Source: Actibacterium naphthalenivorans
GTDB taxonomy: Bacteria > Pseudomonadota > Alphaproteobacteria > Rhodobacterales > Rhodobacteraceae
DNA length: 64,000 nucleotides
Direction: 5' to 3'
Assembly (NCBI RefSeq): GCF_014196965.1
Contig: NZ_JACIEQ010000002.1
Coordinates: 186,001-250,000 of the forward strand
Shown here piece after piece: positions 43,979 through 51,912 of this stretch. The notes under the pieces were generated by a model that worked only from the letters and a program-made list of their open reading frames with translations, made no database searches and was not told where the DNA came from. The number at the start of each line of letters is the position of its first letter. The stretch's first letter is position 1. A program made the position numbers and the translations under genes.

Positions 43979-45183
43979 AGCGCGTCGTCATTACCGGTCA
44001 GGGCACGATCAATGCGCTCGGCCATTCCGCCCCGGACACCTTCGCCGCCATGGCCGAGGGCCGCTGCGGTATCGGCGATCTGGTGATGCGCGATGTCGAA
44101 CGGCTGTCGATCCGCATCGGTGGCCAGGTGCATGACTACCTGCCCGAAGAGCATTTCAACCGCCAGCAGATCGCGCTTTATGACCGGTTCACGCAGTTTG
44201 CCCTGCTGTCCGCGAAAGAGGCGATCGGCCAGTCGGGGCTGACCTTTTCGGGCGAGCTTGCGGCGCAGGCGGGCGTGGTTCTGGGCACGTCCGGCGGCGG
44301 CATGAACACGCTGGATGAAAATTACCGCAGCGTCTACGAAGAGGGCAAGAACCGCGTTCATCCCTTCGTCGTGCCGAAGCTGATGAACAATGCCGCGGCC
44401 AGCCACGTGTCGATGGAATACAATCTCAAGGGGCCGAGTTTCACGGTGGCCACCGCCTGTGCCTCGTCCAACCACGCGATGGGCCAGGCGTTTCAGCTTG
44501 TCCGTTCCGGCGCCAGCCGGGTGATGGTGACGGGCGGCACCGAAAGCATGCTGTGTTTCGGCGGCATCAAGGCCTGGGAAGGGCTGCGGGTGATGTCGAA
44601 GGATGCCTGCCGCCCGTTCTCGGCCAACCGCAACGGCATGGTTCAGGGCGAGGGCGCGGCGATTTTCGTGTTCGAGGAATACGAACATGCCAGGGCGCGC
44701 GGCGCCACGATGCTGGCCGAGGTGATCGGTTTCGCGATGACGTCGGACGCCTCCGACATCGTGATGCCCAGCAAACAGGGCGCGGCACGGGCCATCGCCG
44801 GGGCGATCCGTGACGCCGGGCTGAAGCCCGAGGATGTGGATTACATCAACGCTCATGGCACCGGCACCGCCGCCAATGACAAGACCGAATGCGCGGCGGT
44901 GGCTGATGTGTTCGGCGCCCATGCCGACCGGCTGATGATTTCCTCGACCAAGTCGATGCACGGCCACCTGATCGGCGCCACCGGCGCGGTCGAGCTTCTG
45001 GCCTGCATCATGGCGCTGCGCGACGGCATCGTGGCGCCCACGATCGGCTATGAGGAGCCGGACCCGGAATGCACGCTCGACGTGGTGCCGAACGAGGCGC
45101 GCCGGGCAGAGGTCAACGTGGCGCTGTCAAACGCCTTTGCCTTTGGCGGGCTGAACGCGGTTCTGGCGCTGCGCCGGATCTGA
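43975..45183 (+). CDS. 3-oxoacyl-[acyl carrier protein] synthase, FabF-like
   Basis: A 402-residue condensing enzyme with the Cys-His-His triad: cysteine in TVATACASSNHAMGQA near residue 161, histidine in INAHGTGTAANDKTE near 299, and histidine in STKSMHGHLIGATGA near 334. The end (NVALSNAFAFGGLNAVLAL) is typical of KAS II. It joins malonyl-ACP to a growing acyl chain and gives 3-oxoacyl-ACP. Its cluster with lpxD and a special ACP suggests a lipid A acyl chain rather than bulk fatty acids. No reductase or dehydratase follows. Confidence 0.92.
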   Translation: MKRVVITGQGTINALGHSAPDTFAAMAEGRCGIGDLVMRDVERLSIRIGGQVHDYLPEEHFNRQQIALYDRFTQFALLSAKEAIGQSGLTFSGELAAQAGVVLGTSGGGMNTLDENYRSVYEEGKNRVHPFVVPKLMNNAAASHVSMEYNLKGPSFTVATACASSNHAMGQAFQLVRSGASRVMVTGGTESMLCFGGIKAWEGLRVMSKDACRPFSANRNGMVQGEGAAIFVFEEYEHARARGATMLAEVIGFAMTSDASDIVMPSKQGAARAIAGAIRDAGLKPEDVDYINAHGTGTAANDKTECAAVADVFGAHADRLMISSTKSMHGHLIGATGAVELLACIMALRDGIVAPTIGYEEPDPECTLDVVPNEARRAEVNVALSNAFAFGGLNAVLALRRI

Positions 45184-45210
45184 TCGGGCGGGCAAGCCGC
45201 GACAAATGAA

Positions 45211-45244
45211 AACGCCGCCCTCCTTCTCGGGGGCGGCGTTCTGC
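45211..45244. terminator. Bidirectional Rho-independent terminator
   Basis: AACGCCGCCC (45211-45220) pairs with GGGCGGCGTT (45231-45240). The minus-strand tail TTTTCATTTG is T-rich; the plus-strand tail is short. It separates the convergent ketoacyl synthase and IalB-like genes. Confidence 0.85.
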
Positions 45245-45266
45245 ATTCCGGCGGCGCGGGAGCGGC

Positions 45267-45875
45267 TCAGTTCGAGGCCACCAGCGCGTCATAGCCCGCG
45301 GTGAAACCTTTGAGCGACAGCGACAGGTCCACGGTCTGATCCGGTGCGACGACCGGCACGATCGTCAGCTTGGCCTTCGCGCCGCGCTTGAACCCGCTGA
45401 TTTCTTCCGGGGTGAACCCGATGCGGGCGAAACAGCCCGCGGCGCTGCACCAGGAAAACGGATAGCGCTTGGCGGGGTTGCTGTCGACCGACAGGCGCAC
45501 CTGCTGTGTCAGCAGGGTTTCCAGCGGCGTCACGATGGTGGCACCGGCCGCGGCGCCGGCGCTTTCGGGCAGGGTGAAGATGCTTATCTCGGCGACGGGG
45601 TTGCCGGTTTCATCATTCAGAAGCTGATAGAGCTGGCACGGATCTTCCTGCCCTTCGGGGGCATGGACGCAGCGCATGTGCCAGTCTTCGAAGCTTTGCT
45701 TGATATAAGTTTCGCCGACCTTATCGTCGGCGGCCTCCTCGCCCATCGAGATGCCGGGGTCGGCCGGCGTGGCCGCACCGGGCTGTTCCGTCGGGGTGTC
45801 GCTATCCTGGGCAAAGAGCGGGCTCGCCATCGCCAGCGGCATTGCCAGGGCCAGGGTCTTGAATAGGTTTCGCAT
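45267..45875 (-). CDS. Invasion-associated locus B (IalB)-like exported protein
   Basis: A 202-residue periplasmic protein with a signal peptide (MRNLFKTLALAMPLAMASP, cut after LFA near residue 22) and a low-complexity acidic linker to about residue 55. The IalB domain follows: FEDWHMRCVHAPEGQEDPCQ, CQLYQLLNDETGNPVAEISI, and cysteine-bearing FSWCSAAGCFARIGF, suggesting two disulfides. IalB proteins are common in free-living alphaproteobacteria; the name comes from Bartonella, and no invasion role is implied. The start at 45875 follows AAGGACC. A longer open frame to 46109 runs through a candidate small RNA and is rejected. Confidence 0.85.
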   Translation of the reverse strand: MRNLFKTLALAMPLAMASPLFAQDSDTPTEQPGAATPADPGISMGEEAADDKVGETYIKQSFEDWHMRCVHAPEGQEDPCQLYQLLNDETGNPVAEISIFTLPESAGAAAGATIVTPLETLLTQQVRLSVDSNPAKRYPFSWCSAAGCFARIGFTPEEISGFKRGAKAKLTIVPVVAPDQTVDLSLSLKGFTAGYDALVASN

Positions 45876-46011
45876 CTTGGTCCTTCGGGTTTTCCGGTCG
45901 TTGCCGGAGCATTTAACACGGGGCCAGGCCGGTGTCAGGCCGAAAGCGCGGGGAAACCCGCGCGGTTTCGGCAAAATTGCGCCGCTTGGCCGGGTGGCTG
46001 AAAACGCGCAT

Positions 46012-46081
46012 GAAAAAAGGGCCCCGAAAGACCCCTTTCCCTTGTTTTTGCTCCCCGTCGGACTGGCCGACTTAGTCATTG
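46012..46081 (-). ncRNA. Candidate small RNA 1
   Basis: On the minus strand a promoter-like pair TTGACC (46116-46111), 17-base spacer and TAGCGT (46093-46088) predicts a start near 46081. A hairpin GTCGG-N5-CCGAC follows, then a purine-rich single strand, and a stem AAAGGG/CCCTTT ending in six T (46038 to about 46012). The predicted transcript is about 70 nucleotides and ends before the IalB-like gene. No coding capacity was seen. The promoter match is good, but the terminator stem is only 6 bp with an 11-base loop, so this is a hypothesis. Confidence 0.4.
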
Positions 46082-46155
46082 GGCGAAACGCTACGGCGAA
46101 TGGTCGCATGGGTCAACAGGAATTTCCGCCCGCTCACGGCGTCGGGAACTGGCCG

Positions 46156-46242
46156 GAAAAATGGCCGCGCCAAAGAGGGCGCGGCCAGTCTGACAGGGAG
46201 GAAGTCCAGCCCCCGCGACGGCGGGGACAGATCAACACTGGC
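46156..46242 (-). ncRNA. Candidate small RNA 2 with anti-Shine-Dalgarno stretch
   Basis: On the minus strand TTGTTG (46277-46272), a 17-base spacer and TAACGT (46254-46249) predict a start near 46242. The transcript would have a CCCCGC-N4-GCGGGG hairpin, an unpaired CTTCCTCCCTG (around 46204-46192), and a 10-bp terminator stem TGGCCGCGCC/GGCGCGGCCA (46162-46187) followed by TTTTT. The C/U-rich stretch could pair with ribosome sites, as in CUCCUCCC-bearing Rhodobacter stress RNAs. The terminator is strong; the promoter is moderate. Confidence 0.45.
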
Positions 46243-46304
46243 GCAGAAACGTTAAGTAAGTATTTTGACCGCAACAAAAATGCCGACAGAGGGAGTGTTT
46301 GGTG

Positions 46305-47840
46305 GTGAGCGACGGAATTTTCATCGGCGGCGGTGGCGAGGGATACGGCACCCCCCAGACCCTGAAGCTGGGCTACGCTAACCGCCACGGGCTGATCGCC
46401 GGGGCCACCGGAACCGGCAAGACGGTGACCCTGCAGATCCTGGCCGAAGGGTTTTCGGCGGCGGGCGTTCCGGTGTTCCTGTCCGACATCAAGGGTGATC
46501 TTTCGGGGCTGGCCGCGCCCGGATCGGAAAACTTCAAGCTGCATGGCGCCTTCACCGAACGGGCCAGGACCATCGGTCTGAGCCTCGAATACGCGGGCTT
46601 TCCGGTCACCTTCTGGGATCTGTTCGGCGAACAGGGCCACCCGGTGCGCACCACGGTCGCCGAGATGGGCCCGCTGCTGCTCTCGCGCCTGCTGGAGCTG
46701 TCCGAGGCGCAGGAGGGCGTGCTGAACATCGCCTTCCGCGTGTCGGACGAACAGGGGCTGCCGTTGCTGGATCTCAAGGATCTGCAGGCGCTGCTGGTCT
46801 GGGTCGGGGAAAACCGGGGCGATCTGTCGCTGCGCTACGGCAACGTGTCCACCGCCTCGATCGGGGCAATCCAGCGGCGGCTGCTGGTGCTGGAAAACCA
46901 GGGCGGGGCGCTGTTGTTCGGCGAACCGGCGCTGGATCTGGCGGACCTGATGCAATGCGATGCCGACGGGCGCGGCCGGATCAGCGTGCTGGCGGCCGAC
47001 AGGCTGATGGGCTCGCCCCGGCTTTACGCGACTTTTCTGCTGTGGCTCTTGTCGGAGCTGTTCGAGGAACTGCCAGAGGTGGGCGACCCCGACAAGCCGA
47101 AGCTGGTGTTCTTCTTCGACGAGGCGCATCTGTTATTCGACGACGCGCCCAAGGCGCTGGTGGACAAGGTGGAACAGGTGGCGCGGCTGATCCGGTCAAA
47201 GGGGGTCGGCGTCTATTTCTGCAGCCAGAACCCGGCCGACATCCCCGAAGATATCCTCGGCCAGCTTGGCAACCGGTTTCAGCACGCGCTGCGCGCCTTT
47301 ACCGCGAAAGACCGCAAGGAGCTGCGCATGGCCGCGGAGACCTATCGCGACAACCCGCGCTTCTCGACCGAAGACGCGATCCGCGAGGTCGGCGTGGGCG
47401 AGGCGGTGACCTCGATGCTCGAGAAGAAGGGCGTGCCGGGCGTGGTGGAGCGCACCCTGATCCGCCCGCCCTCGTCACAGCTCGACCCGCTGGACGCGGC
47501 CGCGCGCGCGGCGGTGATGGCGGCCTCGCCGGTGGCGGGGAAATACGAGGCGACGCTCGATCGGTTGTCGGCCCATGAGATGCTGGCCCAACGCGCCGAA
47601 GACGCCGCCCGCGCAGCGCAGGAGGCCGAACGCGCGGAAGAAGAGGCCAGCGCCGCCGAGCGTGACTACAAGGCCGGGCGGCGCTATTCGGGCACGCGCG
47701 TCAGCCGGTCATCATCACGTTCCAGCCGGGACGACAGCCTGGGATCGGCGCTGAGCGAGGCCGTTATCAAAGAGCTGAAGGGCACCACCGGGCGGCGCAT
47801 CGTGCGCGGCATTCTGGGCGGGCTGTTCAAGGGGCGCTAG
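46305..47840 (+). CDS. HerA-like ATPase, DUF853 family
   Basis: A cytoplasmic ATPase of about 511 residues in the HerA/FtsK-like superfamily (DUF853, YjgR type). Walker A is GLIAGATGTGKTVTLQ near residue 33, the FLSDIKGDLSGLA segment follows, and Walker B is LVFFFDEAHLLFDDAP near residue 270. The sensor-like YFCSQNPADIPEDIL and arginine-finger-like region NRFQHALRAF come next. The C terminus (about 425-475) is an Ala/Glu/Arg-rich helix, then a Ser/Arg-rich linker. Function is unknown; the family is linked to DNA pumping or repair by resemblance only. The start is the GTG at 46305, 9 bases after GGGAG; GTG at 46302 is possible. Confidence 0.88.
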   Translation: MSDGIFIGGGGEGYGTPQTLKLGYANRHGLIAGATGTGKTVTLQILAEGFSAAGVPVFLSDIKGDLSGLAAPGSENFKLHGAFTERARTIGLSLEYAGFPVTFWDLFGEQGHPVRTTVAEMGPLLLSRLLELSEAQEGVLNIAFRVSDEQGLPLLDLKDLQALLVWVGENRGDLSLRYGNVSTASIGAIQRRLLVLENQGGALLFGEPALDLADLMQCDADGRGRISVLAADRLMGSPRLYATFLLWLLSELFEELPEVGDPDKPKLVFFFDEAHLLFDDAPKALVDKVEQVARLIRSKGVGVYFCSQNPADIPEDILGQLGNRFQHALRAFTAKDRKELRMAAETYRDNPRFSTEDAIREVGVGEAVTSMLEKKGVPGVVERTLIRPPSSQLDPLDAAARAAVMAASPVAGKYEATLDRLSAHEMLAQRAEDAARAAQEAERAEEEASAAERDYKAGRRYSGTRVSRSSSRSSRDDSLGSALSEAVIKELKGTTGRRIVRGILGGLFKGR

Positions 47841-47842
47841 GA

Positions 47843-49153
47843 TCACTCCAGCGGCCTGATCTTCAGCCGGGTGATCCGGTTGTCCTTGCGCGCGCAGACT
47901 TCGAAGCGGAAGCCGTGAAAGCTGAAGACCTGCCCTTCGGACGGGATCATCTGCGCCTCGTGGATCACCAGCCCGGCGACGGTGTTGGCCTCGTCATCGG
48001 GCAGGTTCCAGTCGGTGGCGCGGTTGAGGTCGCGGATCGTCATGGCGCCATCCACCAGGAAATGCCCCTCGTCGTCGGAGCGGCGGATCGGATGCTCGGC
48101 GTCGATGTCGAATTCGTCGGTGATTTCGCCCACGATCTCTTCGAGAATGTCCTCCAGCGTGATCAGCCCCTGCAGCGCGCCATATTCATCGACCACCAGC
48201 GCGAAATGGGTCCGGCGGCGCAGGAATTCGCGCATCTGATCGTCGAGCGTGGTGGTCTCGGGCACGAAGTAGGGCTTCATCGCCACGTCCAGCACCTTGA
48301 ACGCCGCCAGCGCGTCGGCCGAGGCATCGGGCCCGCGCATCAGCTTGTTCATCGCCCGCAGCAGATCCTTGGCGTGGATCACGCCCACGATGTTCTCGGG
48401 TTCGTCACGGAACACCGGCAGGCGGGTGTGCGGGCTTTCCAGCGATTTCGAAAGCAGCACCTCGGGCGGCTCGGAGGCGTCCAGCATCTCGATGTTGGAG
48501 CGGTGCAGCATGATCTCCTCGACCGTGCGATCGCTCAGATCCAGCGCGCCCAGGATGCGGTCACGGTCTTCCTTTTCCACCACACCCTCGGAATGGCCAA
48601 GCTGAAGCGCGCCGGCGATTTCCTCGCGCACCGCCAGGATGTGGCTGTCGGGGTCGATCCGCACGCCGAACAGCGACAGCACCCCGCGCACCAGCGCGCG
48701 CACGGCCCCGACGACGGGCGAGAAGATCAGGATGATCAGCCGGATCACCGGCGAAACCCGCGCGGCGGCGGTTTCGGCATTGGTGATGGCATAGGTCTTT
48801 GGCAGCACCTCGGCGAAGATCAGCACCAGCAGCGTCATCACCAGCGTCGAAAGCGCCACGCCGGTATCGCCGAACATCCGGGTAAACAGCGAGGTGGCCA
48901 GCGAGGCCGCCAGGATATTCACCAGGTTGTTGCCCAGCAGGACCGAGCCGATCAGCCGCTCGTTATCCTCGGTGATCTTCAGCGCCGCCTCGGCGCCCTT
49001 CGACCCCCTGTCGGCCTGCGCGCGCAGCTTGCCGCGCGAGGCGGCGGTCAGCGCGGTTTCGGAGCCGGAAAAGAAGGCAGACAGGATCAGCAGGCCAAGG
49101 ATGCCGGCGCAGGTCAGCCAGAAAGCGGTATCAAGGGCAGGGATGGTGGTCAT
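47843..49153 (-). CDS. CNNM/CorC-type hemolysin-family protein (DUF21, CBS pair, CorC domain)
   Basis: A 436-residue membrane protein: DUF21/CNNM domain with three to four helices (FFSGSETALTAASRGKLRAQ near residue 28, IGSVLLGNNLVNILAASLAT, FAEVLPKTYAITNAE), then two CBS domains (EIMLHRSNIEML and TRLPVFRDEPENIVGVIHAK; THFALVVDEYGALQGLITLE, residues about 210-345), and a C-terminal CorC_HlyC domain (DGAMTIRDLNRATDW). Homologues move magnesium or sodium, or aid cobalt/magnesium resistance. The hemolysin name is historical. It is downstream of xerD on the same strand with a 51-base gap. Confidence 0.92.
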   Translation of the reverse strand: MTTIPALDTAFWLTCAGILGLLILSAFFSGSETALTAASRGKLRAQADRGSKGAEAALKITEDNERLIGSVLLGNNLVNILAASLATSLFTRMFGDTGVALSTLVMTLLVLIFAEVLPKTYAITNAETAAARVSPVIRLIILIFSPVVGAVRALVRGVLSLFGVRIDPDSHILAVREEIAGALQLGHSEGVVEKEDRDRILGALDLSDRTVEEIMLHRSNIEMLDASEPPEVLLSKSLESPHTRLPVFRDEPENIVGVIHAKDLLRAMNKLMRGPDASADALAAFKVLDVAMKPYFVPETTTLDDQMREFLRRRTHFALVVDEYGALQGLITLEDILEEIVGEITDEFDIDAEHPIRRSDDEGHFLVDGAMTIRDLNRATDWNLPDDEANTVAGLVIHEAQMIPSEGQVFSFHGFRFEVCARKDNRITRLKIRPLE

Positions 49154-49204
49154 GGGGGTTCCGGAAGCTGTTCATCCGACTTATGGGCGCGCCGCGCCGC
49201 GCGA

Positions 49205-50137
49205 TCAAGAGACTGTGGGATCGCGCGCCAGCGGGTGATGTTCGAGCACCAGTTGCCTGAGCCGCTCGTCCAGCACATGGGTATAGATCTCGGTGGTGGA
49301 GATATCGGCGTGGCCCAGCAGCGTCTGGATCACCCGCAGATCGGCGCCGCCAGCCAGCAGATGGGTGGCGAAGGCGTGGCGCAGCGTGTGCGGCGTGACC
49401 TTGGCGGGATCGACCCCGCCCGCCACGGCAAGCTCCTTGATCAGCGCATAGAAGCGGTGCCGGGTCAGGTGGCCGTCTTTCGACCGTGTGGGAAACAGGA
49501 ACCGGCTGGCCTTGCGCCCGTCGGCCTTGGCGGCCTCTTCGGCCGCGTCGCGATGCGCCAGCCAGGCGGCCAGCGCCGCGCGCGCCGGCGGCGACAGGGG
49601 CACCATCCGTTCCTTGCCGCCCTTGCCGCGGATCAGCAGCATGCGCGGATCGCCCCGCGCCGCCGACGCCGGCAGCGAGACCAGCTCGCTGACCCGCATG
49701 CCGGTGGCGTAGAGAAGCTGCATCAGACAGGTGTTGCGCAGCCGGTCGCGGCCGGTCCCGGCGGCATCCAGCAGCCTGTCCACCTCTTCGAGGCTCAGGG
49801 TCTTGGGCAGGCGCTTTTCCTTGCCGGGGCCCTTGATCTGCAGCGCCGGATTGTCGGTGCGCCATCCTTCGTCGAAGGCAAAGCGGTAAAGCTGCCGGAT
49901 CGCCGACAGGCGCCGGGCGCGGGTGGCGCGGGCCAGCCCCTGGGCATCGCAGAAGATCAGATAGGCCTCGACATCCTCACGGCCGGCCGTGTCGAATGCC
50001 TTGGCCCGGCCTTCCAGCCAGCCCGCGAAATCCTTCAGATCGCGGGCATAGGCGAGCTGTGTATTGGTGGCCGCATCCAGCTCTGCGGCCTGGGCTTCCA
50101 GAAAACTCTGCACCCAGCGCGCGCTTTCGGGGGTCAT
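49205..50137 (-). CDS. xerD: Tyrosine recombinase XerD
   Basis: XerD with XerC resolves chromosome dimers at dif near division. The 310-residue protein has the SAM-like N-terminal domain (SFLEAQAAELDAATNTQLAY) and the catalytic domain with R in LLYATGMRVSELVSL, K in IRGKGGKERMVPL, HxxR in TPHTLRHAFATHLL, H in TLLGHADISTTEIY and the tyrosine in STTEIYTHVLDERLR. The residues all match an active enzyme. There is no prophage or integron nearby, and the core-gene setting (aroK-aroB opposite) fits the housekeeping XerD. Its start overlaps the upstream exported protein's stop by ATGA. Confidence 0.93.
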   Translation of the reverse strand: MTPESARWVQSFLEAQAAELDAATNTQLAYARDLKDFAGWLEGRAKAFDTAGREDVEAYLIFCDAQGLARATRARRLSAIRQLYRFAFDEGWRTDNPALQIKGPGKEKRLPKTLSLEEVDRLLDAAGTGRDRLRNTCLMQLLYATGMRVSELVSLPASAARGDPRMLLIRGKGGKERMVPLSPPARAALAAWLAHRDAAEEAAKADGRKASRFLFPTRSKDGHLTRHRFYALIKELAVAGGVDPAKVTPHTLRHAFATHLLAGGADLRVIQTLLGHADISTTEIYTHVLDERLRQLVLEHHPLARDPTVS

Positions 50138-51663
50138 CCGCGCCGCTCCAGAATCATCAGTTCCAGCCCGGCACGGCGCGCCACCTCTTCCAGCCCGACC
50201 CGGCGGAACAGCGCCAGGCCGTCGGTCACGTCGGTCACGTCGCCGCGCGCGCCGTCGCCGACAAGGCGGATCGCCTTGAGAATGGCCTCGCCGGTATTGC
50301 CGTCGCGCAGATTCGCGGCGAAGGCGGGGGCAAGCGGCGCGTCGGCAAAGGCCTCCTGCACCGCCATCGCGGTTTGCCCGGCGGCGCGCTGTTGCGACAG
50401 ATCGCCCATGGCCAGCGCTTTCAGAAACGCCTCGGTGCTGTCCTGCGGCGTGTGGGCGCGGGCGATGGCTTCGTACCCGTCCGACAGCAGCCCGATGCGA
50501 AAGGCCAGCGCCGCCACCTTGCCGCTCAGCGGGATGCGGGCCAGCCGCTCGCCGTAAAGCTGCGCGAAAGGCGCCTCGAGCCCGGCCCCGGTGATCTGTT
50601 CCCAGGCCGGATGCAGCGCGTTGGCCACCGCGACCGGATCGCCCGACAGCACGGCGACGTCGAATTGCTGAACCGCCTCAACCCTGTCCCAGACCCCGCC
50701 GGAGGCGGCCGGGAGACGTTCGGTATAGACGCCCAGCAGCCGGTTGGGGGCGATGGCGCCGCTGCGGGCCAGGCGTTCGGCGGCCTCCACCCGCGGTTTC
50801 CACCCGGCGGTGGAGCGCAGGTCGGCCTGCGCGAAGGCCAGCGGAAGCGGCGCGGTGGGCAGCGGTTCGCCGATCGCCTCCATCATCCGAAAGACCAGCG
50901 GGCTGGGCCGGGGCGGGGCGGGCAGCGGGTCGGCCCCGTCGGCGAATTCGGGATCGAGAAAGCGCAGCAGCAGCGCGTCATCCTCGGGCGCGATATATCC
51001 CAGCGCCTTGCCCGTCTCCAGCGTCAGCATCGCGGCATTCCAGTCGCCACCGCGGGCCAGACAGAAGATGCGGGCGGGAAAGGTGGGGGCGATGCCCGGC
51101 GCGGCGCGCATGGCGGCGCAGGCGCGATCCTCGTGCCCGGTCAGCAGGGACACGTCGAACCAGCGGCGGAACAGCGCCGGGTCGGTCGGGCCGGCCCGCT
51201 CCAGCAGCGCCTGCGCCGCCTCCACCGCGCCGAGATCCAGCAACTTGTCGAGCCGGGCCAGCAGCAGGCGATCCTTGCCATCGGCATCCGCCGGCGGATC
51301 AAGCTCGGCCAGCAACAGCGTGTAGAGCAGGGCCTGCACCGAGGGCAGTGCCTCTACATGTGCCGCGCCGATCAGGCGGGCAAGCTCGGCCTCGGGGGTG
51401 GTGCCCCACAGGCCACGGGGCAGGCCGGTGGCCGCGGCGGGCAACAGGCCCACAGCATCGCGGCTGGGCGCGTCGAGCGCGGTGACGGTGATGGTTTCGG
51501 GCGCGGCGCTGTCGGCGACATCGGCTTCGCCCAAAGGGGCCGGAGCCCGCGGCGCGGAGACCGAGTTGGACAGCCAGTCGATCGCCGAAAGCGGCTCTTC
51601 GGCCCTCAGGCCGGTGCCCCCAAGGGCAAGGCCAAGCGCCAGAACCGCGATGTTAGTCCGCAT
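50134..51663 (-). CDS. Exported helical-repeat protein of unknown function
   Basis: A 509-residue protein with a signal peptide (MRTNIAVLALGLALGGTGLRA, cut near residue 21), a disordered Ala/Pro-rich stretch to about 75, and then a long alanine/leucine-rich helical region resembling TPR or Sel1-like repeats (for example RLDKLLDLGAVEAAQALLE and EAFLKALAMGDLSQQRAA). I recognise no catalytic motif. It sits in a tight run with a 44-residue membrane peptide upstream and xerD downstream, overlapping both. It is probably a periplasmic scaffold; this is a guess from its composition. Confidence 0.75.
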   Translation of the reverse strand: MRTNIAVLALGLALGGTGLRAEEPLSAIDWLSNSVSAPRAPAPLGEADVADSAAPETITVTALDAPSRDAVGLLPAAATGLPRGLWGTTPEAELARLIGAAHVEALPSVQALLYTLLLAELDPPADADGKDRLLLARLDKLLDLGAVEAAQALLERAGPTDPALFRRWFDVSLLTGHEDRACAAMRAAPGIAPTFPARIFCLARGGDWNAAMLTLETGKALGYIAPEDDALLLRFLDPEFADGADPLPAPPRPSPLVFRMMEAIGEPLPTAPLPLAFAQADLRSTAGWKPRVEAAERLARSGAIAPNRLLGVYTERLPAASGGVWDRVEAVQQFDVAVLSGDPVAVANALHPAWEQITGAGLEAPFAQLYGERLARIPLSGKVAALAFRIGLLSDGYEAIARAHTPQDSTEAFLKALAMGDLSQQRAAGQTAMAVQEAFADAPLAPAFAANLRDGNTGEAILKAIRLVGDGARGDVTDVTDGLALFRRVGLEEVARRAGLELMILERRG

Positions 51664-51787
51664 CCAGTGTCACCGGTTGTCTGACTTCCTGTCTGTCCGG
51701 ACGCAGATCGCCCAGATAGGCAAAGCCGACAAGCGCGACAAAGCCCAACAGAAGAAGAAGAACAAGCGCCTTCAGAATTCGCCCCAT
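51653..51787 (-). CDS. 44-residue membrane peptide
   Basis: A small open frame: MGRILKALVLLLLLGFVALV forms most of a single membrane helix (about residues 5-25), followed by a charged tail with GDLRPDRQEVRQPVTLDAD. The sharp hydrophobic/charged division, the ATG and the 11-base overlap with the next gene's start support real coding. It probably couples translation of the exported protein downstream. No family name is known to me. It is divergent from aroK. Confidence 0.65.
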   Translation of the reverse strand: MGRILKALVLLLLLGFVALVGFAYLGDLRPDRQEVRQPVTLDAD

Positions 51788-51912
51788 AATGCCTGCCTTT
51801 ATTGCCCCGCTTCTGCGGTGTGATGAATTAATGCCGATTATATATGGAATTCCGGCCGAGTTCACGCCATTGAGGAACGAAATTTGAAATACTTGGCGAG
51901 AGGTTGCCCAAC

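Noticed and set aside
45876-46109. N-terminal extension of the IalB-like protein
   Set aside because: It would remove the signal peptide from the N terminus and run through a promoter and terminator-like region. The ATG at 45875 has a ribosome site and a proper signal peptide.
46190-46235. RNase P RNA-like GAGGAAGTCC on the plus strand
   Set aside because: Only this short string resembles the RNase P 5' core; the rest of the RNA cannot fit before the HerA-like gene starts at 46305.
49205-50137. XerD as a sign of an integrated element
   Set aside because: The surrounding genes are core, and no attachment site, tRNA or phage gene lies nearby. It fits the housekeeping XerD.
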